In this document: piece by piece, positions 36,983-49,681 of the stretch
Position numbering within the stretch: position 1 is the stretch's first letter
Layout of the letters: each line of letters opens with the position of its first letter
Source: Chrysoporthe austroafricana
Taxonomy: Eukaryota; Ascomycota; Sordariomycetes; Diaporthales; Cryphonectriaceae
Assembly: GCA_001051155.2 (NCBI GenBank)
Contig: JYIP02000009.1
Span: 930,001-994,000 of the forward strand
Length of the DNA stretch: 64,000 nt
Direction: 5' to 3'
The notes under the pieces: generated by a model
What the model was told of the DNA's origin: nothing
Seen by the model: only the letters and a program-made list of their open reading frames with translations
Database searches by the model: none
Position numbers and translations under genes: made by a program

Positions 36983-37989
36983 ATGCTCGGAAAGTCTAGA
37001 GCCTTGGCCCTTGTGGCCCTTATTTCCTCTCACACGACCCTTGCCGCTGCTTTCGCTATAGCCGCTAGCCACGCAGACAGGAATATGCCAAACTCTTCCA
37101 TAGTCTCATCGTCTGGCGGGACTGCTCATGCTTCAACCGTCAACGATCTTTCGTCAGCTGAACTCAAAGCCTTACAGGAGGCGTTAATCCTAGCTCCTGG
37201 CTATGAAGATCGCCAGGCCGTTCTCCTACCCAACCCCCCCAACGCAACCAACATCACTTATCAATTTATCAATAACACTGTCTTACCTCCTACCGGCGGC
37301 ACCATTCTAGTGTCTGGTGTAAGTGAATTCTCCAATTAGATCTACTCCAGCCCTCTCTTGATTTGCTGCAACTTGTGTACGTTATGACACAGAGTAACAC
37401 AAACAGCATCCCTTTGTCCTTCGGCCGAGCCTGCTATTTGTTTATATAAAAACTTACCCTCTATTAATAGGTAGACCAATTTCCAGCGTTAATTGGGACT
37501 GAAGTTGGAATGGCGATAGGATTTGTAGATGCATGTGGCCTTAACGTACCACACTCGCACCCCCGAGCTACTGAGTTTCTCACCGTCGTCCAGGGTACGC
37601 TCATAGCAGGCCTCATCTTGGAAGATAATTCAGGCTCGACGGGAAACATCAACGGCCAAGACCCACGTGGTCCTCAACCACAGGTCAATCAGACTCTGAG
37701 CAACTACACTGGTATCCTTTTTCCACAAGGAACCGTACACTGGCAGTTCAACCCGACATGTGAGCCGGCAGTTTTCGCAGCGGCGTTTGATAGCTCAGAT
37801 CCTGGTAGAACACAGATCGCGAGGAACTTCTTTACGGCATACCCCGACGGCGTCATTCTAACGGCTCTTGGAGACGGCGCTACAGTCCTTTCCGCAAGTG
37901 ATATCGACACACTTAGGAATGATATACCAAGCAGCTATGCTGAATTAATGTCTTCTTGTGCACAAGTATGCGGTATTTCTACGATTTGA
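36983..37989 (+). CDS. Secreted cupin (spherulin/germin-like)
   Basis: Exons are 36983-37318 and 37471-37989, giving 284 aa. The intron is 152 nt (GTAAGT donor, TAATAG acceptor). A signal peptide (MLGKSRALALVALISSHTTLAAAFA) is followed by a linker, then the single cupin-1 barrel with VPHSHPRATEFLTVVQGTL, the metal-binding His-x-His...Glu motif, and LFPQGTVHWQFNP as second cupin motif. The spherulin-1-like fungal family is secreted; members have been tied to stress or encystment in slime moulds and to cell-surface roles in fungi, but enzymatic function is unproven. It is the last gene before the AT-rich block, and its codon use is less GC-biased than that of the housekeeping genes. The frame is intact, so RIP has not broken it. 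Confidence 0.9.
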
Positions 37990-38165
37990 ATGTATATAAT
38001 ACGGTTGATAGAACTTCGTTAGTATTACAACCTAGATCGGAACGAGCAGGATGAAATATAAAGCCAGTAGCCGGGCAAATTTTCAAACTACTGGGTTTCG
38101 ATACCCTTTCCAATACTATTATTCTATACAAGTTATACATTTTCTCTATCGGCTATTATAAAGTG

Positions 38166-38580
38166 TAATGAACCCCCAAGTAGCACAAGTACCTGGTACG
38201 TCCGAGGTTTATGCTAGGCAAGGGCGGTATGCAGTACAATCTACTTGTATACGGAAATACAGTCTGTAAGCTAAGAGAAAATGCTAAGTATTCACTATCC
38301 GTGCTGGATATCAGTTTATAAGGATACTGATACTTAGTGACAATTGAAAAGCAACTATGAAATCTATCTGATATTAGGAAAAGGTCCAGTCTTATATATT
38401 CAGCTTTTCAGTCCTGATTATATTTAATACCTTATAATTCTTATATTAGGTTCTGCAACTATCGCAAATATAATATATCTTTATAGTCGTTACTTTAACT
38501 TTTGATTATATAATCCAGAATGCTTATTATTCTTATATAAAAGGGTTCTTTATTTCGAATATTAAATCTGGGCTATATTG
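38166..38580. repeat. Border direct repeat, copy 1
   Basis: About 415 bp starting TAATGAACCCCCAAGTAGC. It is followed immediately by a second copy (38581-39025). Shared blocks include AAGTAG(C/T)ACAAGTA near the start and the (T/C)CCGAATGC-like and TTTCG(A/G)ATATT words near the end. Copy 1 keeps more C and G than copy 2, so copy 2 looks more heavily mutated. It may be an LTR or a small element of another family. Confidence 0.7.
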
Positions 38581-39025
38581 TAATAAACATTCAAGTAGTA
38601 CAAGTATTTAGCACGTTAATGGTTTATATTAAGTAAAGGTCGGATAAAGTTCCGAATACTGTATACGGAAATATAATTAATGAATTAATTAGAAGTTCTT
38701 CTAAATATTTACAATCCGTATTAGATATTAGTTATAAGGAAACTAATATTTAGATTGATAATTAAAGAGCAACTATAAAATCTATTTAATAGTAAGGAAG
38801 TTTTAATTTTATATATTTAGCTTTTTAGTCCTATCTAACCAGTTTATATTAATAAATTATATAAATAAAGTTCGTTTAGCCAGTTTATATTAATAGACTG
38901 TATAAACAAAGTTCGTCTAGCCAGTTTATATTGATAGACTATATAGACGACTTTAACCCTTAATTATATAATTCCGAATGCCTGGCATTTTTATATAAGT
39001 AGGTTCCTTGTTTCGGATATTGAAT
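38581..39025. repeat. Border direct repeat, copy 2 (contains 41-bp tandem units)
   Basis: This stretch aligns with 38166-38580 in the same orientation over its whole length. It is longer because of a 41-bp unit repeated almost three times at 38837-38954. Differences from copy 1 are mostly transitions that raise the AT content. Confidence 0.7.
38837..38954. repeat. 41-bp tandem repeat, about 2.9 units
   Basis: Units are 38837-38877, 38878-38918 and a partial one from 38919. Each begins A(A/G)CCAGTTTATATT and ends near AAGTTCGT. The units differ by a few transitions, so the expansion predates or accompanies RIP-like mutation. Confidence 0.8.
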
Positions 39026-39235
39026 CCGGGTTGCATAAGTCCTAAACTTATAAATTCAGCTTATTCTTGCGACTTAAACCGTTTGTTAATTTATAATATT
39101 ATCTCTTTCTTTATAATTTTTGTCCTTAAAGAATCCTTATAAGTTTTATCCGTCTTTTTGCATATGGATTGTATTTTCCTAATTTGTTATATCGAGTAAA
39201 TTGAGAACTATTCGTATTTCCAAGTCGGTCTTTTC

Positions 39236-39595
39236 TAATAATAAACGTACTGAAATATATTATAAAGCATAATTCTCTTAAGAAGGTAAACTACGCTAAG
39301 AGTATATCAGGGCATTATATAAGCCCTTTAATAAAAGTATAGCATTTACTTAATAAATTAATTGCATATTTACCAGGAAATTTACTATAAATTTGCTATT
39401 TCTATAGGCTTTGCTATTAATTACTAGCTTTTTATAACCTTTATCCATAAAAAAAACTATAGTTAGAGATATTTTAAGTTAATAATAGTACGATATAATA
39501 AAACTTTAAGTTATACGGTAAGGAAAAGCACGACTGTATTATTGAATAAAAGAGATTATATAGGAAATAACGTTCGTTTTATAAAATCGACTCGT
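39236..39595 (-). mobile_element. Chromovirus copy E1: 3' LTR (39236-39419) and 176 bp of internal sequence
   Basis: The LTR reads in reverse orientation on the plus strand (TAATAATAAACGTACTG...GCTATTA) and has lost about 23 bp compared with the 207-bp standard. Internal sequence follows and is cut at 39595 by the LTR of the next copy. The simplest reading is that copy E2 inserted into E1; the rest of E1 is not visible. Confidence 0.7.
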
Positions 39596-40234
39596 TAATA
39601 GTAAACGGACTGAAATTGATAGTAAACGTACTGAAATATATTATAAAGCATAGTTTTCCTAAAAAGGTAAATTACGCTAAGAGTATATTAAAGCATTATA
39701 TAAGCCTCCCGGTAAGGGTATAGCATTTTCCTGGTAAATTCATTGCATATTTACTAGGGAATTTACTATAGATTTACTAAGCGAATCCATTATAAATTTA
39801 CTATATTTATAAGTTTTGCTATTAATTGCCGGCCTTTTATAACCTTTATTTACAAAAGAAGCTAATAATTAAAAATGTTTTGAGCAGCAGTAATACGATA
39901 TAATAAGACCCTAAGTTATATAGCAAGGAAAAGCATAACGGCATTATTGGATAAAGGAAATTATATAAGAAATAACGATCGTTTTATAAAACCGATTCGT
40001 ATTAAAGTCTTAATAGGTAAACGTGCTTATGCTAAAGACTTAAATAACAAATATGCTTATACTGAAAATTAAAAAGAAACTTGCTTATACCGGAAACTTA
40101 AAATTAATCTTCCATTTTAATCGGTTATGCTTAAAGAAAATAAATATATATAATGTTTATATATAATAAAGCTAGCCGATATTCAAGTATATTGTTATAA
40201 ATTAATATACAAGTTAGCATTTGTAAAACTAGAT
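39596..40234 (-). mobile_element. Chromovirus copy E2: 3' LTR (39596-39824) and about 410 bp of internal sequence
   Basis: The LTR is 229 bp because its first 22 bases or so are duplicated. The internal part matches the stretch before the 3' LTR of other copies and ends at 40234, where another LTR begins. It has the same orientation as E1 and N1. Confidence 0.7.
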
Positions 40235-42106
40235 TAATAATAAACGTACTAAAATATATTATAAAGCATAATTCTCTTAAAAAAGTAAATTACGCTAAGA
40301 GTATATTAAGGCATTATATAAGCCTTTTAGTAAGGGTATAGCATTTACTTAGTAAATTCATTACGTATTTATTAAAGGATTTATTATAGATTTATTAAGC
40401 GAATCCATTATAAATTTATTACGTCTATAGGTTTTGCTATTAATTGCCGGCCCTTTATAACCTTTATTTATAAAGGAAGTTAACAGTTAAAGACGTTTTG
40501 AATAGCGGTAATACGATATAGTAAGACTTTAAGCTATATGGCAAGGAAAAGCACGATAGCATTATTGGATAAAAGAAATTATATAGGAAATAATAATTAT
40601 TTTATAAAGCCGATTCGTGCCAGAGTCTTAATAGATAAATGTGCTTATGCCGGGAACTTGAATAATAAATATACTTATGCTAAAGGCTAAAAAGAAAACT
40701 TGCTTATACCGGGAACTTAAAATTAATCCTTTATTATAATCGGTTTATGCTTAAAGTAAATGGATATATATAGTACTTATATATAATAAGGCTGGCCGAT
40801 ATTTAAGTATATTTCGGTAATGCTTAGTCGTATTTACTGCTAAAGTATTTGGTATAAATATAATTAAAGATTAAAATTATTTATAAATATTGATAAAATG
40901 TATAGCTTTTAAATAATAGAATACTAAATGAGTATAATAATAATAAATATATAATAAAATTATAATAGAATATATTAATATGCAAAGCTGATAGCTATAT
41001 ATAGTTATTATATAGCGATATTATAGCTAATCTTTAATATAAATAGCTAAATCTATAAATTATTAAAAAAAAGCAGTATTAAGTATTGCTAATAAGGTTA
41101 TATTAATAAAAGATAAATATATTAATTAATTAAGAATAACCTTTCGGGTTTTAGTAATAATTTCAAAATTCAATAAATTGCGAAAGAATATAATAAATAG
41201 TTTTTCCTTTCCGATATAATTGCAAAAATCGATATAGTTATAAATATTAAGCTATAAAGTTTTAATTAGCCTATGCATTTGAATATAAGATTTAAAGCTT
41301 ATTATGCGATTTTAGCATTGCAAGGATTAAGCGGTATTAAAGTAATTTTTGTTTTTGTTAACTTATTTCTGAAAAGTAATATTGAAATCGTAATTTATAT
41401 TATCTTTTGTAAAAACGATCTTAATAGGCTTGAAATTATATTCAAAACGGAAGATTTGGTTTATAATGAAATGCAAGCCCGACCGGTTAGATAAGATAAT
41501 AAGATTAAAGTTGCAAAGCTAAATAACGAACTCGTATATATATTCTTTTATAATGAAAAGGAAAAAGTATTGAATACGATTATTGTAAATGCCGATAATA
41601 CTGAATTTAATATTATTATAAATAGCAAAGCTATTAGTAATATAAAGACGGTTAGTATTAAAATTACCTTTTTAAGTAAAATTATAGCATATATATTTTT
41701 TGGAAATATAAAAGGCTAGCATATAATAATATATTGCAATTTCGGCTTCCGTAATTTTGGATTTAGGGTTATATTTAATAGATAAAGTAAGAGCAGCATA
41801 AAGTATAGCCTGTAAGAGCAAAATGCTATTAATATTAGCTCGAAAAGCTTTGCTTAATATAGCTAATAAACCGGCTATATTCGGTAAGTTATTTTCGGTT
41901 AAGTCGATAGTATTATTTATAATTCGATAGCGCTTGGCTAGCATTATAAAATTTCGCTTTATTATAGCAGATAAGCTTAAATTAATAATTAGTATAATAA
42001 GCTCGAAAGCTTTAAGCTTAGCTAAAATTAGCTTAATATTTTTAACTATTTTCTTTCAGGCAATAAGGGCCGTATTACGATTATATTTGTAAATTATAAC
42101 GATTTC
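40235..42106 (-). mobile_element. Chromovirus copy N1, left (3') part: LTR 40235-40442 and C-terminal half of ORF-B
   Basis: This is the 3' end of a minus-strand copy: LTR, about 680 bp of internal DNA, then ORF-B read leftwards from 42106 to its stop at 41126-41128. It breaks off at 42106 in the target duplication ATTTC and resumes at 52763 on the other side of copy C2. Comparing with the uninterrupted copy C4 around 57003-57020 shows the two halves join at this site. Confidence 0.85.
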
Positions 42107-42313
42107 TAATGGCAAAACCTATAGACGAAATGAATTCGTAATGGATTCGCTTAATAAATCTATAGTAAATCCCCTAATAAATACGCAATAAATTTACTAA
42201 GTAAATACTATACTCTTACTGAGGGGCTTATATAATGCCTTAATAGGCTTTAGCATAATTTACTTTCTTGGAAAAAGTATGCTTTATAATATATTTCAGT
42301 ACGTTTACTATCA
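42107..42313 (+). repeat. 5' LTR of C2
   Basis: 207 bp, starting TAATGGCAAAAC and ending GTTTACTATCA. The start keeps TGG, which is mutated to TAG in most other copies. Terminal inverted bases TAATGG/CCATTA are seen when both LTRs are compared. Confidence 0.88.
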
Positions 42314-42396
42314 ATTAGTAGCTACGCTTTGCATGCTTTTGCTGCATAATCGGATTTCGATTATCAGCTCTATAGAGTAACGGTTCTTATAAGAAT

Positions 42397-42515
42397 ATCG
42401 GTCCTATAAAATAACGGCTTCTGTAAAAATATCGGCTCTATAAAATATTAGCTTTTATAAAAATATCGGTCCTATAAGATATCGGCCTTTATAAAAATAG
42501 CATTCTTATAAGAAA
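42397..42515 (+). repeat. Degenerate minisatellite in the C2 leader, about 17-bp units
   Basis: Roughly seven degenerate units of the type TATCGG(C/T)CCTATAAAA follow one another in the untranslated leader between the 5' LTR and gag. The first units are also present after the LTR of copy N3 (about 55105-55138). Confidence 0.65.
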
Positions 42516-43899
42516 TATTATAATTATTTATTGATAATTTATTGCTAATTTACTATAGCAATTACTAGCAATAATATTTTATTATTATAGCCTATCGATT
42601 ATATCGAAATCAAGTATTCTGCCCAAGTATACAAATTTATATAAGTTTTGAATAATTTTGAAAAGAAGGATTGAGTTATATCGGATATTAAGATTTTTTT
42701 CGAAATCGTATACGTTTTTGTCAACTAGAAATTTTTGGCCGATCGATACAAAAAAGCAAAGCAGAACTCTAGAGAAGCCAATATACTTTTGCAAAAAGCA
42801 AAAGCATAAGTAATTAAGCAAGGATAGCCTTTATTGCTTAAGCGCTAGATTTAAAAGGGAAGAAAGTTGAATTTCGATAAGAATTTATTTTAGTAAATAG
42901 GAGAGAATAATACGTTTTGAGAAGATTTTTCCAAATATTGCAAATTTCGATAGCTTGCCGAAACGATAACAGAAAAAAAGCAATAATAAGTATTTATAGA
43001 AATAAATAAAAGCGAAAATATTTTTCGATTTAATAATCCGGAAAATCTGTTAGAAAAATTAGCTTAATAATAATTTATCGAAAATCGAAAGTATTATATG
43101 CTTGAATATATTAATATTAATAGCGGAATTAAATATATTTATTTATTACGATATTTAACCGAAAATTTAAATCTTAAATTTATTAATAAATCCGGGAATT
43201 TTTTAGCTATAATAAGAAAAATAAATAAAAGTAAAGGAAAATAATTAATTCTAAAAAATAAGCATACTTTTTTTTTCCTAATAAGAATTTAAAATTAGAA
43301 TATTTTCAAATAAAATTCTATTATAGCTATTCTAGCCAATTTTATAAACTTTATAATAAAAAGCATATTAATATTCTAATCGGATTTATCGGATTATTTA
43401 TAATTTTTCGGGGAAAAAAATTATAAAAAAGAAAAACTGGATAAAGGAAAATCGGATAGTCTTATTATTATCTTTCAGAAATATTTAACCCTTTCTTTCC
43501 TAATTACTGGCTTATTAGATTAGTTTTTGCAATAATTCGAAATAAAAGCAATTTATTAAAACGGCTTTATTTCGGAAAAGGCAATATGCATTGAGTTCAA
43601 GAAAATGCTTTAATTATAATAAGCTTTTAATATATAAGCGTTTTAATCGGAACTTATTAAAGAATTCTTTCCTATTTCGGCTGCGAAATATTATATTAAT
43701 AACGGATATCGTTTTATTAGATTAGCATTTCTTGATATTAAAGAATATATTTGGCAGATATTTATATTAAGGGTAAGAAATTAATTAGATTAAAAACTAT
43801 TTTCAAGTCCCGAACCGGATATTGAAATTAATTTTAATTTCCAAAAAGAATTAATTAGTAAGCCAGATAAATTACTGGATTTATCGGATTCTAATAATA

Positions 43900-45250
43900 A
43901 TAAAAATAATAATTCTCGAAATCTATTATTTAGCTATAAACGATTTAAAGATTTCTAAGTTTATCGATTTAATTTACTTGAATTTATAGCATTGCTTATT
44001 AGTATTAATAGGGAATTCAAAAATATAATTATAAAGCAATTCCGACTTTATAAGAATTGGAATAATTATATTAATTTAATAATTATATTTATTATAAATA
44101 GCAAAATTACTATTTAGAAAAACTTTTAAGCTTTTATAAACCGATATAAGATATATATAGCTAGAAATATAAAATACGTTAAATATTTTAATTTCTATTT
44201 ATTTGCTTGTTTAATTAAAATAATATATATTTAATTTTATTTTATATTATTTTCTTAAAAATATAAAAACTTTATTTTATATAAGCATAATTGGAATTAA
44301 TAAAAGAAATAATTAAGAAAAGATTTCTTTATATTGCAGAAAATTATAGAAAACTTACTAAACGCTTAATAATATTCTAAAAAAGATATACGAAATAATC
44401 GCAATATTCTGGAATTTATTTATTATATTTATCGATTTATTAAGCTAGCCGAATATTCAAATTCGTATTTAGTTAAAAATATTTAGAATCGGATCGATAA
44501 AGAATTAATAACTAAATATTTCGATAAACTTAATCGAAATAAAGATACGAAAGATTTCGAAAAATATTTTAAAGCGAAATAAGAAATATAATATATTTTC
44601 GAATTAAACTGCGTAATAAAACTATTTCGTAAACCCGTATAACCGGTATAGAAAATTATATAATCGGCTGCTAATTTTCCTAATATTAATATTTATTTCC
44701 TAGCTAATATATTCTTAAGACGCTTTAGAAAATTCAAGCTTTAAAGACTTGAATATTTATCTTGCTTAATAAGGATATTTAATTAGCCAAATCTATCCAA
44801 AAGTACTGGATATATTCCGGAATACGAATTCCGAAAGCTTTTACCAGAATAATAGCGAAAGCTAATAAATATTCGGAACTAATTACGAAAATAGATAGCC
44901 AAATAATAAAATATCTCTAATACGGCCAGGAAGATATTAACTAATATTATAAATAATAGCAAAAGTTTAATTTCAAAAAACCGAAATTTCTAATCGCGCT
45001 TTCATTATCGATTCGTACAAAAAGATATTAAAAGATATTTTGTCCAGTTAATTTTAACAAATTTCAATATCGATAATAGAAAATTGCAATATAATTTAGA
45101 TAAAAAGGATAAGCTGGCTCGAAAAGGCTATTTTTCCGTAAATAATAATCTGTTTATAGCGAATAGCGATAAATATAATAAAAAGACTGAAAATAACGAA
45201 AATTTATAGAAGCAAAAAGATAAATTAGAAGAATAGGCTAATGAAAAGAA
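43900..45250 (+). pseudogene. Degenerate gag-like region of C2
   Basis: This part precedes the protease and should encode Gag by position. Broken frames rich in Lys, Asn, Ile and Glu are visible, but I could not confirm a zinc knuckle. Its start is not clear and may lie nearer 43,000. The same region in copy C4 runs to the right window edge. Confidence 0.45.
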
Positions 45251-45399
45251 TATAATAATCGAAAACGATATCTGGATTTTTCGAACCGAAAAGGCAAAAC
45301 TATTAATAAATAAAAGTATATTCTATATCAAATACCCTATATAATTATCCAATTAATTACAGAATTTTCTTAAAATCGATATATGGAAAAGAGAAATCT

Positions 45400-48300
45400 T
45401 GGAATATAATATTCTTATATTTATAGTTAAGCTTTATTAAGGCAGCAGCTATATATATGCAAGAGCCGTAACCAGAATATATTTGAATAAGCCGAATATA
45501 AAAGTTTATATCGATATAAGCGCTAATTATTATACTATTGCTAAAGAATTGCTAATATAGTTCTTTAAAGCGAAAATAGATTGAAATATAAAGGCTAAAT
45601 TCAAAAGTATAAACTAATTATTAGCAAAAAGCTAAGCTAAATTCGATTTATATTTCTAAAGCAATAAATATAGCTACTTATTTATATTTCGTATTTAAAT
45701 AAAAGCTTAAGTATTAGATCGATTAAAAGCAAATATCCTATTAAAATAAGAATATAATATTCTTTACGAACTGAATATTTTAAATTCAGAATTGTTTATA
45801 TAATTTGATTATTTTAATAATATTATAGCGAAAATAAAAATATTTGCCCGAATGCTAATATAATCCTAGCAAATAAAAGCTGTAATTATTACGGTAATGC
45901 TATTTAAATCTTATAAATTAATTCCTATTAATATTAAACAAATCCTAAAAACGTAACCTTTTTATTCAAGCCGAAATAGAAAGAATGGATAAATTGCTTA
46001 ATAGGCTATTAAATTAAAAAAGTCTTAATAACGAATTAAGCAGCAATTCCTTTAAAGATCCAGAAAAATTAATTTCTAAAGATAATCGAACTATTCTAGA
46101 TAGATTATATAATCCCGCTAGCGAATTACGATAACTATTACTATATCGCGCAATAATACCTCTTTTAATGAATTAAAAACAGGTTATAGCTTTCAAGAAA
46201 GCTGAATTCAGACCAATTATTATTTATTAAGCATATTTTCTAACAAATTGCAGAAATTATTAGAGAATAGCTAGAAAAATACCGATTCCCGGATATAAAA
46301 ATTCCCGAAATAAGAAATTATTTCAAGGATAGTAATAAATTAAGAATTCGAAAAAATAAAGCTATTAAGAAATCGGAAATTGATTTCAGTATATACGTTT
46401 GCAAATATTTACTAGAATTTCTTTATAAAATTATAAAATTAATATAAGTATATGCTAAAGTTTTCAAAAATATAAATTCTATTAATATGCCAATCGATTA
46501 ATAAATAAAAGTCGATTTGGTTAAAAAATAATAAAACCAGAAAATAAAATAAAAGCTATATTATTTAAATAAAAAAAATTAAGAAATAATTAACGAAATT
46601 TTAAATAAATTATATTAATAAAGTTAAGTTAAATAAATTATAAATATAATACTATTCGGTTTATTAATTTTTATAATTTGGAAGAATATAAATAGCTAGA
46701 AAAAAGAATATATAATAATTAATTTACGCGCTTTGAACAAAATTTCAATTCCTAATACTTACCTTTTATTATTATAATAGGAAATTATTAAATAATTAAG
46801 AAAAAAAATATATATTACAATAATAAATATATAGCAATTTTTCTATTAATTCTTAATATATCCAGATTATAAAAACCGATTTATTATTATTAATTATTAT
46901 AATTAAGAAAGGATAAAAGTTCTATTTATAGGATTTCAAAATTTATTATTTTATATCTAGCATTTTATAAATCAATTCTTATAATTATATTATAAGTTTG
47001 CTTCCGGTTTTATAAATAATATTATTATTTATTCAATTATAGAATAAAATTATTTGTAATACTTATAAATTATCTTTTCGCTATTTTTATACAAAAATAT
47101 TTTATTAGCTAAATTCAAATCGTTTTTTGGATATCTTTCAATTTAGATCTTAGGATTCAAAATGAATAAATTCGGAATTTCCAATACGGAATACCGGATA
47201 TAAGCTATTCGTAACCTGGAATTCCTCAAAATATTCCAGTAATTAAAAAGGTTTATTGGATTTACAAAATACTTACGCTATTTAATTCTTAGATATAATT
47301 ATAGAATTAATTTATTTTAAAAAAAGAAAATTAGAATATTAAGCGAAACTTACTAATCGAATCGTTTATTCTTAAGTATAAAATAGCGAAATTATATTAT
47401 ATAAGCTATTTTCGATTTAATATTAGACGAAATTAATAATTTTTACGATCTCAAAATAGCTTTGGAAATTAAAAATGCTTTATTTTATTATATTTTAAAC
47501 AAATTTCTTTTTATCTAGCTAAATACGTTTAAAGAAATAGAATTTTCAAGCATTATTTTCTAATTAATAAATAATTATATATAGAACGGAATATTGCTAA
47601 TAGCAAGTATAGCTATATAATTAATTTTCTATTTGAATAAAATAATTAATAAAATAAAATGAAAATACTAGCTTATAAAGCTAAAAGTAATTTATTTAAT
47701 ATAGCTAATACGAAAATTGCGAATAATAATAGAATTAAATTAAGCTAAATTAATTTATATCTTTATTAATTATATAATAATAATTAGCATTATCTATTTA
47801 TTATTTATAAATATAATAAATAAAATTAAAGCAAATATATAATTAATTTTTGTTTCGGAATATTTAAATTAATTCGATTTGAAAATATATTATATACCGG
47901 GAAAGTCAAATATTCTTGCAAATACTATATCAAGATTACTATTTACCCAAAAATCTGTTAATAATAAAAGCATTTTAAATAAGATATGGAAAAACGAATT
48001 TATCCAGATTTTCAATAAAATATTTATAAATAGCAAAATGAAAAAGCGCATTAAGAAAAAATACGAAAAATACCCTTTATAGTCCAAAATAATCGAATAA
48101 TTGAAAGACTTAAATAAAATTGCTTAATTACTTTTTATATTAAATTATAATAACTTACTATTTTTCAAGGATTATTATAAAAAATAATAACTATATATCC
48201 CGAATAAAATAATATTGGATTTTATTAAAAAAGCTTATAATAGAAAATATTATTTTAATATAAATTGTATATAATACAATTTAACGAATTAATTCGTTAT

Positions 48301-49330
48301 TAAATATTGCTATGCCAAAATATGCAATTATATATCGATATATCGAGCTTATAACGAAAATAAAAACGATTTATAATAATTTTTAAAAGAAATATAGCTT
48401 ATATTATTTTTATTAATTCTATTTTATATTATTATTATAAATTTTATTATAAAACTATTAATAATACTATTTATAAATATTATATAAGTTTTAGCTAAAA
48501 TGCTATTCTTAAATATATTGCTTACAATTACGAATAAGTATTCCAAAATTATAATTATTATATTAAGTAATGCAATATATATTATAGCAAATTAAGCAAC
48601 CCTTATTTTACGGATACTTTATATTATTAGCTAAGGAATATTTAAAAGGATTATTTCAGATAGAAATTCGAAATTCTTATCGGAATTCTGGAAATATTTA
48701 TAAGAGATTATCGGAACGAAACTTGCTTATTCTATTGCTTCGTATTCGCAAATAGATAAATAATCTGAAATAAAAAACCGAATAATTGAAATAGTAATTC
48801 GGCATTTTATAACCGCTTATTTTAATGCAAAATAGATTAAGATAATACTAGCATTATAATTCAATTTGAATAATGCATATAACCGAATTATAAAATATTC
48901 AGCTAGCTAAATGCTATTCGAATTTAACTTATTATCGGGCTAATGGATAAGGAATATAATATTTTTAATAAAAGAAGTTTTCTAGGAAAAAGTTTAATTT
49001 TTTATTGCTAAAATGCAAATAATAGCCAAATTGCAATATAATAAGCATTATTGCTAAATAATTTTCGAATTAAATAATTAAATATATATTCGTTTAAATT
49101 ATGGGTATTTATTATTAAATAATTTATCTTTAAAATTTTTATAATAAAAAATAAGATTTTTCCAAATTATTCGAAAAATAAGGAATTTAGTATATAAATT
49201 GAAATTAATTTTTTATATAAATATTTATTCAGTAATCTCAATAATACAATTAATATTTGCAAATCTTTTTAAAATAGACTTTTATAAATATAACTTTATA
49301 TATTAAGACTTAATAAATATGCTAAAGGAT
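45400..49330 (+). pseudogene. Degenerate pol of C2: protease, RT, RNase H, integrase
   Basis: Order and spacing match Ty3/gypsy pol. A retropepsin-like site (VYIDISANYYTIAKELL) lies near 45510, where DTGA would be expected. RT blocks are best seen in the parallel copy C4 (IDLRVLNKISIPD and the mutated YxDD box INNIVIY). RNase H ends with FDLKIYYIPGKSNILANTISRL near 47875-47940, the usual YIPGKxNxxADxLSR signature. Integrase follows. Many TAA and TAG codons at former CAA/CAG and TGG positions fit RIP. Confidence 0.85.
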
Positions 49331-49681
49331 CCGGATATCGAGAAATATTTAAAAAATTACCGATATTACAAATTGGAAAGGATAATTAGCCATTATAAGC
49401 GAAAATATAAATATAATCCGTACAGAATTGAATACTTAATAAAATGGATGAATTACTTTAGCTATTATAATATATAGATGCTTTATAATGCTTTAAATGC
49501 AAACGAAATAATACGTAATTTCGAACGGAAATGCAAAATTATAGCCGAATTATAAGAAAAAATAAAGCGAAAGCGGCTATTAGCAGAAAAAGTCTTTAAA
49601 CCGGGAGATATTATTGTAATTGCTTTACGAAAACGAAACAGGCTAAAACGCGATTTACGAATAAAAAGTATATTGGAATAA
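49330..49681 (+). pseudogene. Chromodomain and C-terminal tail of C2 integrase
   Basis: The frame reads KYLKNYRYYKLERIISHYK, then YRIEYLIKWMNY and NALNANEIIRNFERK, the pattern of a chromodomain (IxxxRxxxxxxxEYLVKWxGY...N). One in-frame TAG replaces the Trp expected in the W-E-P part. A basic tail ends at a TAA at 49679-49681. Chromodomains direct integration of chromoviruses into H3K9-methylated heterochromatin, which would fit self-targeted nesting. Confidence 0.8.

Noticed and set aside
41273..41494. Plus-strand frames at 41273-41494 and 56174-56377 that resemble each other, suggesting another element gene.
   Set aside because: They are antisense to ORF-B in copies N1 and C4, so their similarity follows from the repeat itself.
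40235..42313. A 2.1-kb DNA transposon with long terminal inverted repeats, because a forward and a reverse copy of the 207-bp repeat bracket a reading frame.
   Set aside because: The left repeat is the 3' LTR of N1 and the right one is the 5' LTR of C2, which inserted into N1. The bracketing is a by-product of nesting.
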